36,446 nucleotides of DNA from a virus: the IMG/VR virus record IMGVR_UViG_3300040815_002460, positions 1-36,446 of that record; one strand, written 5' to 3'. The number at the start of each line of letters is the position of its first letter. Positions within the stretch are counted from its first letter, which is position 1. Positions 7,723 through 18,000 of this stretch are shown here, in pieces. The notes under the pieces are model-generated. The model saw only the letters and a list, made by a program, of their open reading frames with translations. It was not told the origin of the DNA and did no database searches. Position numbers and translations under genes: made by a program.

Positions 7723-9738
7723 ATGGGTGGAGTTGTCAGCGGAGTTCAAGACGCCTTTCACGGATTCATGGGATGGGACCGTCAGGCTCCTTCCATGTCA
7801 GCAGCACAGTTAGGATTCAATCAACAGGAATACGACCAGTTGCGAGGGAACCGTGACCGAATGCTGCAGCAGTATCAATCCTTGGGAGATACGACAAATC
7901 AGCAGCAGCAGGGATTTATTGGACAAATGCAGGGCTTGCAAGGTGGCTATAGCCCACTGCGTGGGCAACTGAACAATCTGGGGGCAAACTTCGGGGGCCT
8001 CAATGCTCAGATCGGTGAGCAGATGGGCAACATTGCCGGAGGAATCAACGCCTACGGCGATATCAGTAATGACATGCAGGGGACCATCGGAGGATTCGGT
8101 GGGCTGGGACAGCAGTCGGCAGCACTGGCCGGAGGATACCAAGGGTTGAACCAAGCACTGGGTCAACTGGGTCAAGGAGTGAATGCCATTGGGCAAAACC
8201 GTGGGAACATCATGGGCCGGATGGGTGGTCTGGAAGGGCGCATCAACAGTTTGTCGGACATGTCAGGGAACATTGGCAATCGGATGCAACAGGCAGGCAA
8301 CGAGTATCGTGGGATGGGAGCAAAGCTGGGAGGATTGGATCAGGATCTCCAAGGGATCAACACCAATCTGAGTGGTGACATTGGAACCGTTCGTCAGACA
8401 GGACAGAATGTTGCCGGATTGGCGTCTGATGCCCAGAAACTGCGATCCGACTTGGGTTCCCTGAGAGGACAGGCTGCAGATCAGTACTCTGATACCAATG
8501 CCCTCCGAGAGGTATCCCAGCGGCTGCGCCAAGGGCAGGAGGGGATGATTTCCGATGCAGCAGGACTGCAAGGACAGGCTGGAGACATTGCCGCCCTGAC
8601 CCAAGACCAGGGAATGTACGCTGGACTGGCCGAGCAGGCTCGTAAGGGACAGGAACGTGGAGCAGAAGCCGCCCAACGTCGGGCCATTGCACAGGCTGGC
8701 GGAGACGCACGGGATGCCCAGCGAATGCTGGCTGGAGCCGCTGGAGACAGAAAGACAGCGGCGGCTGAAGCAGCACGGCAGGACCAACTGACGGCAGCCA
8801 ACCAGAGTATCCAGAATCGACAGGGAATGATGGGGCAACAGGGTGGATTCCTGTCCCAACGTTCGGGGTTGAATCAGGCCACACAGGCAGGCGTTGGGCA
8901 GGAAGCAAACCTGCTGAACCAACGTGGGAATGCGCTGGGAATGCAGGCCAATCTAGCCGGACAGGAGGCTGGATTGCTGGGACAACAGGCCAACCTGATG
9001 GGGCAGGCTGGATCTTCTGCAGCCCAAGCCGCCGGACTGACCGCACAGCAGGCGGGTCTGCAATCCGGCATGGTCAACAACCGAGCAAATCTGATCAACA
9101 ATCAATCCAACATGATCGGCAACCGCCTCAATGCGCTGAGTGCCGAGGCTGGACAGGTAGGTCAGCAACTGGGGGCACAGGGTCAGATCGGAAACCTGCT
9201 TTCCCAGCAGGGGAACCTCAACAACAGTGGCCTCAACGATCTTCAAGCCCAAGCTGGATTTTTAGGTCAGCGAGGCCAGAACTTGGGGGCACAGAGCAAT
9301 CTGTTGGGGCAACAGGCCGGATTCCTCAACAACACACTGGCAGGACAGGGAATGAGGGCCAACATGCTTGGCAATCAGATGCAGGGGTACAACCAGCAAC
9401 TGGGGGCTCTCAACCAGATGGGACAGAATTACGGACAACAGGCCAACATGGTCATGAACCAAGGGAACCTGCTGAACAACCAAGGGGCTATGATCAATAA
9501 CATGTCCGGCATGGGATTGAACAACGCTGGTTTCATGGCAGGCATGTATGACCGACAACTGCAGGACTACGTTGCCCGGTCCAACACGATGGATCAGGCA
9601 AGGCTGGCTGCCGCCGGAATGAACTTCCAAGGCAATATGGCCAACTACAATCGGCCCACAGGATTCCAACAATTTACATCACTGGCAGATGCAGTGATGC
9701 CAAATAGTGTCAGCTTGTTCGGATCACCAGGAGCATAA
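7723..9738 (+). CDS. Gln/Asn/Gly-rich heptad-repeat internal virion protein (gp14 position)
   Basis: This is a 671-aa protein with a strong AAGGAG site. After a short N-terminal region, most of the chain is a low-complexity repeat of seven residues. Residues about 380-600 read in steps such as NQGNLLN, NQGAMIN, QQANLMG, QEAGLLG and AQSNLLG, with hydrophobic Leu/Met/Ile at fixed positions and Gln/Asn/Gly elsewhere. Earlier parts have similar but looser repeats. A charged Ala-rich segment (RRAIAQAGGDARDAQRMLAG) lies at about residues 315-335. By position it matches the T7 gp14 ejection protein. The heptads suggest long amphipathic helices or a multimeric coil, perhaps part of a DNA-ejection conduit. 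This is inferred. Confidence 0.6.
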   Translation: MGGVVSGVQDAFHGFMGWDRQAPSMSAAQLGFNQQEYDQLRGNRDRMLQQYQSLGDTTNQQQQGFIGQMQGLQGGYSPLRGQLNNLGANFGGLNAQIGEQMGNIAGGINAYGDISNDMQGTIGGFGGLGQQSAALAGGYQGLNQALGQLGQGVNAIGQNRGNIMGRMGGLEGRINSLSDMSGNIGNRMQQAGNEYRGMGAKLGGLDQDLQGINTNLSGDIGTVRQTGQNVAGLASDAQKLRSDLGSLRGQAADQYSDTNALREVSQRLRQGQEGMISDAAGLQGQAGDIAALTQDQGMYAGLAEQARKGQERGAEAAQRRAIAQAGGDARDAQRMLAGAAGDRKTAAAEAARQDQLTAANQSIQNRQGMMGQQGGFLSQRSGLNQATQAGVGQEANLLNQRGNALGMQANLAGQEAGLLGQQANLMGQAGSSAAQAAGLTAQQAGLQSGMVNNRANLINNQSNMIGNRLNALSAEAGQVGQQLGAQGQIGNLLSQQGNLNNSGLNDLQAQAGFLGQRGQNLGAQSNLLGQQAGFLNNTLAGQGMRANMLGNQMQGYNQQLGALNQMGQNYGQQANMVMNQGNLLNNQGAMINNMSGMGLNNAGFMAGMYDRQLQDYVARSNTMDQARLAAAGMNFQGNMANYNRPTGFQQFTSLADAVMPNSVSLFGSPGA

Positions 9739-9740
9739 GA

Positions 9741-12041
9741 ATGGCAATCAATTACAACGCAGGGTTTCTTCCCCAACAACTGTATCAGAACATGTTTGAC
9801 GCCCAACGGGCTGGGTTGGAAGAGCGGAACCGTAGAGAACGGGAACAGTACCAGAACCTGGGAAGTGTCATCGGTAGGCTGGCCAAGTACAATGTGGACC
9901 AGGGGAATCAGCAACTCAAGGATTTTGAGGAGAGGTATAAGACCCAGCGGGATCAGTTGGTCAACCTAAGAAATACTGCTGATCCAAGAACGGATGATTA
10001 CAAAAACGTTCAAGGCCAGATTAACTTGCTGGACCAAGATTACGCAAACATGAAACAGGAATTCAACAAAACAGGATTCCTCAACATGGGCCGTGATGAA
10101 TCTGTCTTGGATCTTCCAGATCGAACGGGAACCTATGCCAAAAAGCTAATCAACCCTAGAACCGGCGTTCCTTTTATTGGAGAGCCTGGGACAGCCTTTG
10201 ACGATGAACCCATCGGATACTTTCAACCTGCCAGTGTGAGCCCTGAGTCTACGAAGGAAGCGTATGCTTTGAAAGACAAGCAGGCAGAGATGGGCTTTTT
10301 GACGGATGCTCTGAAACAGAGAGGAATTGATACAGCCCAAACTAACTTAGATTTTGTTGGAAAGCTTCAAAACGCTAAAACAAAAGCCGAAATTGATTCT
10401 TTGTTCCAAACACTTGGCAATGAAGATTTGCAAAAACTGATACGAACTGTGGAAGGAGAGGCCCAGTTAAATAAAGGAAGAATTGATAACAAAATTTTTG
10501 GAGATCAAACTTCCTATGTTATTGAAAGGCTAAGACAAAAACTTGGCGTAGAAAATATTGCTCAACTTGAATTTTTGCGAGATTCCATTGAGCCAAAATT
10601 GGAGTTGGCTCAAGGTCAGGCGGACATTCAAGACGAAAGTTATGGGAAAAGAGCAGGGATTGACACAACCGAACAGAAACAGCGTGGACAGGATGCTGCT
10701 GACATTGATGTTAACAAGTACGATAGACTGACTCCTGGGTTTATAAACCGATTTCAACAACAGGAAGGGGTCACCACAAAAGCGTTGCAACAGCGTGGAC
10801 AGGATGCTGCTGACATTGATGTTAACAAGTACGATAGACTGACTCCCCTCGTTGTGAAAAGGAGCAATCAAATTGGGGATGACGAACAAAGAAGGAAAAT
10901 AGATTACCTTCGGGAAAGCATGGGATTGGACACAGGCAAGGCCATAGCCTTAGCCAACCTGCAATCCGAATTGAAGAAAAAGGAACTAGCATACGCCGAT
11001 AAACTCAAAGATCTGACTCCAGAGGAAAAGGAAGCTAAACGAATTCAACGATGGCAAGACGGATTCAAAGACTTTCTGGATACCTTGACTCCAGATGTTG
11101 GCTTTGCTGATGAGTTGCAAACTCAGAATGCACTCAAGCTTGCCAGAGAAATGGCAGATGAAACCTATGGTCCCAGAGCCGGTACGGTTCCCATACCGAA
11201 TTATGATGATCTGAGAAGTGGAAACAACGCAGGAAATCCCCCCGAAGCAGGAGGAAGTGGATTCATTCCAAAAGGAGGACCCACTTTATCCGAAGGAGAA
11301 ATTGTTGAAGCATTAGAACTTGCCGAAGCCTTTCCCAATAACGAGGAGTCAAGGAAAGTCCAACAATACGCTTCTCAATACAATACCCTTCTGACAAGAC
11401 TTTTTGCAGAAACAGATCCTGTCAAAAAACAGGAATTGCAAGGACAATTGCAACAACTACAAGCCGAAGCCGCTCCTTTCTTTAAGGATTTCCGCAAGGA
11501 CACCATTAAGGATCAGGCTACTCTCAAGCAACTTGCCAAGCAGGATGTACGGAACACGGACAATCCTCCAGAAGACACAGGATTTCTTGAAAAAATCGGA
11601 TTGACTACCCCAATGGATGAAACCGCAAAAAAGGTTTCTGAGGGGACAACCACCGTCAAACGGCAAAACGAAAAAATGGAAGCACAAGCTTCTGAAAAAC
11701 TAACTCCCGAAGAGCAGGATGCTTACAATAAAAGATTGGAAATGGCTGACGAACGGATGAGATCTATCGGAACTATGATCAATAGTTTCAGACAATTTGA
11801 TCGTGTCGCTTATGGAAGAGGAATCCGAGATAACTATGTAGCCCTGCGTGACGCTCTTTCAAAAATTTCCGATGGATTTACTAAAGGTGAATTCAAGGCA
11901 ACTGACTTGGCAAATCCAAAGAGCAAACTGACCAAAATCTACTTGGAGGACATTATCCCAAATTATAACATCCTTAAAAACAGAATAGATGATCTAAGGA
12001 GGAACGAGGAGGAAATGGCAAATCAAGCGAAGATTCAATAG
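9741..12041 (+). CDS. Large helical internal virion protein (T7 gp15 position)
   Basis: This is a 766-aa protein starting 2 bp after the previous stop, with AGGAG upstream. It is rich in Lys, Glu, Gln and Asp and looks largely helical (ERNRREREQYQNLGSVIGRL near the start; KLTPEEQDAYNKRLEMADER near the end). No catalytic motif was recognised. Its size and place between a gp14-like and a giant gp16-like gene match T7 gp15, a DNA-ejection protein. An internal duplication gives two copies of QRGQDAADIDVNKYDRLTP at about residues 314-332 and 351-369. Base composition is more A-rich than in the tail genes before it. Confidence 0.6.
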   Translation: MAINYNAGFLPQQLYQNMFDAQRAGLEERNRREREQYQNLGSVIGRLAKYNVDQGNQQLKDFEERYKTQRDQLVNLRNTADPRTDDYKNVQGQINLLDQDYANMKQEFNKTGFLNMGRDESVLDLPDRTGTYAKKLINPRTGVPFIGEPGTAFDDEPIGYFQPASVSPESTKEAYALKDKQAEMGFLTDALKQRGIDTAQTNLDFVGKLQNAKTKAEIDSLFQTLGNEDLQKLIRTVEGEAQLNKGRIDNKIFGDQTSYVIERLRQKLGVENIAQLEFLRDSIEPKLELAQGQADIQDESYGKRAGIDTTEQKQRGQDAADIDVNKYDRLTPGFINRFQQQEGVTTKALQQRGQDAADIDVNKYDRLTPLVVKRSNQIGDDEQRRKIDYLRESMGLDTGKAIALANLQSELKKKELAYADKLKDLTPEEKEAKRIQRWQDGFKDFLDTLTPDVGFADELQTQNALKLAREMADETYGPRAGTVPIPNYDDLRSGNNAGNPPEAGGSGFIPKGGPTLSEGEIVEALELAEAFPNNEESRKVQQYASQYNTLLTRLFAETDPVKKQELQGQLQQLQAEAAPFFKDFRKDTIKDQATLKQLAKQDVRNTDNPPEDTGFLEKIGLTTPMDETAKKVSEGTTTVKRQNEKMEAQASEKLTPEEQDAYNKRLEMADERMRSIGTMINSFRQFDRVAYGRGIRDNYVALRDALSKISDGFTKGEFKATDLANPKSKLTKIYLEDIIPNYNILKNRIDDLRRNEEEMANQAKIQ
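10678..10846 (+). repeat. Direct repeat pair, 58 bp, inside the gp15-position gene
   Basis: Bases 10678-10735 and 10789-10846 are identical over 58 bp. The copies are 111 bp apart start to start, exactly 37 codons, so the reading frame is kept. The DNA identity, not just protein similarity, points to a recent duplication or ongoing conversion between the copies. Confidence 0.9.
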
Positions 12042-12053
12042 TAAAGGCCAATA

Positions 12054-15000
12054 ATGACTCCACAAGCACGACAATATCTTGAACGAAAACTTAGTTATGT
12101 CCCCGAAACCGGCAATGTGCTGGAAGACTACCGACGGAGGCGGGATCGGCTGAATCGGGAAATGGACAGTATCGGAGTTCCCAATGAAGATGAGGACACA
12201 AGATACGAGGTCACCATGTCCCTGCTGGGGCCAGAACCCATTCAAGAGGGAGGATTCCTCAGTGAGCGGGTTCCGGCAGCAGCAGGGCGAGGGGCTGATA
12301 AGTTTGGGATGAATGTCGGCGCAATGGCAGAGTATTTCGGACGAAGTCTGGGATCAGAAGGGCTGGAAGGATTTGGCCAGGACATGGCCGCACGGAACCG
12401 GCAACTGCTGGAACGATCTCCTGCGCCTTACGCTTCGCCAGAGGAGCAGGAGAGACAAGGATATTTGGGAAGAGTTGATGATCTGCTTCTGCAGGCTGGG
12501 GAAGAAACAATCGGATCTGCTCCTGCTATTGTTCCACCGTTGATTGGTGCAGCCACCGGAGGTGTCCCTGGGGCCGTTGGTGGTTTTGCTGGTGTGCTGG
12601 CAGCCAATGCAGCGTTGGAAGGAGGCAGTACCTACAGTGACCGCAAACAGTACTACATGCGGCAGGGGATGCCCGAAGATCAGGCTGCAAAACAGGCCAA
12701 GAAGGAAGCCGATGAAGTTGCCATTGCCAACCTGACGGACCCCGAACTGGTTGCTCTTGCTGGAGTCCAAGGAGCCTCTGGAGCCATCGCCAAGGGGCTA
12801 CTCCCGAACGCAGGAAGAGCCGCACGATACGGAACCATCGGGGGGTTGCAGGCTGGATCAGGAGCATTGCAGGAAGGCCGACAGTACGAAGTCAGTGAAA
12901 CCGCCACCGGCAACCCGATGGAACAATTCACCGGACGCTTCAGCACTCCAGAAGCCCGAAACTCCATGCTGGTGGGATTAATTTCAGAAGCAGTTCCTAC
13001 GGTGGCCGAGGGTGCACTGGCGGCCGCAGACTCCCGTGTTGATCCGGTGGCCACCGACCTCAGACGCAGGACACAAGATGCTGCGTATAACGCCGTCAGC
13101 GCCAACGATGCGTTGGAGGCACAGCGACAAGAGACTCTTGCGGCTGCCCAACAACAGGCTGCTCTGGAAGAAGCCGAACGAATACAGAAATCTCAAGCAG
13201 AGGAACAAGCCCGACAACGCAAGGAACAAGTCCAACGTGAAAAGGATGCCCTGCAGTTGATGAAACTGGAGGCCCAAGCCATCCGAGAACGCTTTAAGAC
13301 CACCAACGAGATGGCCAGAGCCAAGAATGAAGCGACGCCTGCTGCTTCCTCTGGAACCTCGACTACTGCCACTTCTGAAAGAACGGCTCCGACAGCAGAC
13401 ACACAACGGAAACAAATCGCAGACGACAAACTTCCAGGGGAAAGAGAAGCCGAAGCGTTCCGAATTCCAAAGTCTGGATTATGGCAAGACGGCGAAGAGA
13501 TTACAGATCCAACGTTCAGGTTTGGCCGTCAGAAGCAACCTGGAGAAGATGTAGACTTTACAATGAAGGAAGGCGGATTTGACTCCCGCCTACCTACTGC
13601 CCCCGAACGGCCTGCCCCCGAACCAGATCCACAGCCCGAATTCACCATGCGGGATTCGGCAATCGAAATGCCTGCTGGTCCTATGGATCAGCCTGTGGAA
13701 CCAACGGCTCCAACTCCTAGCCAGATCGGGCAGCAGGAGCAGTACAACTACCCTGTGCCCACAGAAACCAGCGCCTCCACTACCGAGGAAGGCCCAGCGT
13801 TTCAGTCTCCACTGGAACAGGAGACTGTCGCTCCAGAAACTCCAGTTCTACCTGCAATTAATAAAGAGGGTAAAACGAACAATGGGCGGGTAACGGACGA
13901 TACTGCTGGAGCAATCCCAAAAAATATATTTGCTCCACCAGAAGCCCCAACGTTGGTGAATCGGAGAGATCAGCCGGACTTGGAGCCGGATGCTCCGTTT
14001 GATGAGAATGCCCGTCCCAGTGGAGGCACAGAAGAAGAAATAATCACTAATCCTCAAAGAGTCAGAGAGAAATTTGAGGAGATTGGATACCAAGACCAAA
14101 AACCAGTTTTAGATGATGGTATCGATGGTTTGATTCAATCAAGATACTCTCAGGCTCTTCCAAACGTTTTTGTGTTTGAAGGATTGACTAGCTGGTCTGC
14201 CGGACACTTTAATGGAGGAGTAGGAATCTCTGGCCGTAGTGAATTTGATTCAGATAAATCCAGAATCGGATATTTACTAGCCCATGAATTCGGACACGCC
14301 TCCCATTCTTTGCTAGGCGATAAAATCAACGCAAACAGTGCCGTCAGGAATGAACTCAAGGCTATTGAAGAATTTCTCTACCCTGGGTTGCGACAACGGG
14401 TGCAAGAAGCGGATACTGAAGGTCGGAATATTGACAAGCAGTTCTTCAACTATTTGCTGAGTGCGGAAGAACTGATTGCGGAAATCAACCCGTACCGACT
14501 AGCCAATCCAGAACAGGTTCAACAAATTGCACCTGCCTTGAGCAAGTTGTTGGCATCGGTGGAACAGGCTCCAAACTTGGTAGTCCCGCGCAAAGTTTTT
14601 CCAAGGGGAATCTTCTACAGCAAAGCCCAAGCCATCGGGAAACTTGACGAGAACTTAAAATTAAAAGCGGATCGTCAAGCTTCTGTAGGCCAAATTTACG
14701 ATCAGGACAATGCTGCATTTGAAATAGCCAGATTACTTGAAGGCAACCTCAAAAAGGACTACGGGTATCTACCAGGAGATATTCCTTTTGAAGCCTTGCA
14801 AAGTGGGGAAAGTCAAATTGATCTGACATCGCCTGAAGGAAAAATAGAACTAGCCACTATTTATAGTAACTTAGGTTATTCTAGGGATCGTCAAAAACTT
14901 GAAAGAGCAGCCCAACTAATGGATGAGGCTTTTCAAACAGATCCCACCAAAGCTGAACTGGCATCCAATAAAAGTCTAAAGGAAAAAATTGATGAACGCC

Positions 15001-18000
15001 TTGCTGAATTAAATCAAACAGAACCTGTTGTCGAAGAAACAGCACCCTTACCGGAAAGATTACCGGAGGAAACATCCAGTAACCTGAGTTCTGAGTTCCA
15101 GGCTATCCTTGATTTGGAGAGGCAGCAGGAGGAGATGGGGATTGAGGCAGAACAGGCTGGTGCAAAACACAAGGCTTTGGTCGAAAAGGGGAAAAAGAAC
15201 GGGAAATTTAATAAAGACAATTTAACTCCCGAAGAAAATGCAGAAAGGAAAAGACTTTATGATCTTAGGGTGGCGTTTAACAAACTGGATAACCAGGTTG
15301 GAGAGGCATACAAACCTTACCAAGCAGAAGTGGATCGGTTGGAGCAGGAAGTGGGCAATGCAGTGGAAGCACTTCCGCTGGCAGATCGCCAACGCTTCAA
15401 CGGTCTTTTCCGAAAAGAAGTAAACCGCCAAGCACTCAATCCTGATGATGAAATCAGTCAACTACGGTTAGCCCAGCAACTGCTCCAACAACTCCGCGAA
15501 GGAGGACTTGCTACCAGGGAAGAAATTGCCAACGCAAAGCTAGAAACCGAGACGGTGGATACTGCATCATTGGAGGAGTTCGCTTCCATCTATGATGAGG
15601 AAAGTGGTCCATCGGTAGAAGACTTGGCTGCACTGGAAGCCGAAGGACTTTCTGAGACTGCGGAAACAGACACCCAATCAGAACTAGCCCGACTGATCGC
15701 AGACCAAGGATCAGATATTGAGCAGGATCGTGGCGCTGCCGCTTTGCGGGAGTCTGGAGGGACCAATGAAGTCGGATTTGATGAGGGGGGTCTTTATGAT
15801 CCCAACGCACAAGAGTTCAATATCCGTGACGAAGAATACACTATCGATGGGAACCCACGGGGGCTACGCTTCTCCTACTCTGCCACCAGCCGTCCCACCA
15901 ATGCTGCAGGTCCGTCTACGAAGTTGACGGCGCGGCAGGTCAAGGCTGCAATGGAAGGAGTCAAGTCGGTACTCAAGAAGCTGGACCCCAACGGAGATCG
16001 GGTGACCGTCGTTGCCAACAAGGCTGAAGCAGTGGCCAAGCTGCAGGAAATGGGACGGGATCGGGATGCAGCAGGTCTGGCCAATCGTGAAGACTCCCTG
16101 GAAGAAGGATTCACACTGACAGATACCGGAAACATTGTGCTGATCGCCGATCAGATCCAAGGGAAGAACCTCCGTGAGGCAGTGGATCGGATGGTTGAAG
16201 TCACCTTCCATGAGGCACTGGGCCACGCTGGCCTACGGGGTCTGATGGGAGAAAAGTTCAATGACTTCATCAAGAACTTTGGGATCAAGAATGGGAAAAA
16301 GGTGGATGCATGGCTGAAGACAAAAGATGCCCAGCCTTATGTGAACAAGGACCGCAATACCCAGATTGAAGAGTACATTGCCAAGAACTTTGCAGAAACA
16401 GGAGCCAGAGACGTTGGATTCCTTGAAAATCTGGTTCAGAACGTCCTGAGTTCTCTGGGACTGCGCCAGTATTCGGAAACGGCGTTGAAGAAAATCATGC
16501 AACAGGTTCAACAGGAATTTGTTGATGGGAATGGGAATATCATTGAGGGGGCACAGCGAGGGACAAGGGATGTGGAAGAGGAGGAAGGAGCAGAACAGAC
16601 TGCCGAAGAAAAAGAACGTTTTAAGACTGAAAATTTAAAAGAGCCTCCGGCCCGAATCAGCAAGAAAGATTACAATAGTATTGTTCAAAGAGTTTTGGAC
16701 GATAACAAGGATTTAAAACCTCGCCTCTATGATGTTGAAAAAGCAGTTAAAGATGTTTTGAGAAATGTTCCTTCTGATCGCCGTGCCACTTACCTTAAAG
16801 AGCAAACAACAGATTTTGTTGTTGGCAGTGGGAACAAAGCCAAAGCAAAACCAGAAGAATATCGTGAAATTCCTATAGAGTCAGGAGTCAGTCCAAGAGA
16901 AGCCTTAGTAGGACGTATCAATCAAGAACTTCGTGACCGTATTGAATACGGATCAGCAAGGGTTCGATACTCCAGCCGCCCCACGTCCAACCTAATTGGG
17001 GGTCAGGTTCCACTGTCGAACTGGACAACTCCGACAGAATCGAAGATCGATGACTACCTCTATACGATGCAAGACAAGATGATCGATACCAAACGGGTGG
17101 TCGAATCCATCAAGGAGGCTGTCGGTAACATTGATGAACGTTGGAACCCATATCTGCAGGAAGAACTCTACCACGGACGTACTGCCAAGGAGACGAAGGA
17201 TTTCCTGACGAACGAACTACAGCCACTCATGGAAGACCTTCAACGATTTGGTGTCAGCATCAAGGATTTTGACAACTACCTCTGGAACCGCCATGCCGAA
17301 GAGCGCAACATCCAGATGGCCAAGGTCAATCCTGACATGCCTGACAAAGGATCTGGACGGACCACTGCAGAAGCCAGAGACTACCTAGCCAACCTATCAC
17401 CACAAAAACGCAGGGTCTTTGAACAACTGGCCCAACGGGTGGACAACATCACCTCCCAGACCCGTCAGATCCTCAAGGATTCCTCCTTGGAATCTGCAGA
17501 AACGGTGGATACTTGGGAAGACGTTTACAAAAAGTATGTTCCCCTCCTACGCGAAGAGTTTGACTTCCAACCGATGCAACCTGGGGCCGGAATCGGTCAG
17601 GGATACGATGTCCGCAATCCTGCTTCCCGCCGTGCCGTTGGTTCCGAACGAGGCGTCATCGATGTCCTTGCCAACGTGGCCCTGCAACGCGAACGGGCGA
17701 TCACCCGATCCAACAAAAACAAGGTAGCCCAAGCCGTCTACGGGTTGGCTGCACAAAATCCGAACACCGACTTTTGGTTGGTCATCGATCCTGCTGGACA
17801 AAAGGATGTCCGGCAGTTGGCACAAACCTTAAAGAACATGGGTCTGCCTTCGGACATGGCTGAAAACTTTGCCAAGGAACCAGTCACCTCATCCACAGAC
17901 ACAAGAACTGGGTTGAAGGTCAGCCGGATCAATGCTTCCATCCGAAACTCTGACAACTACCTTTCCACCCGTATCAATGGACAGGATAAGTTTGTCATCT

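Noticed and set aside
8263-9046. Long minus-strand open frames (219 and 229 aa) opposite the heptad-repeat gene
   Set aside because: They mirror the repetitive coding strand in Leu/Pro/Ser-rich form; not independent genes.
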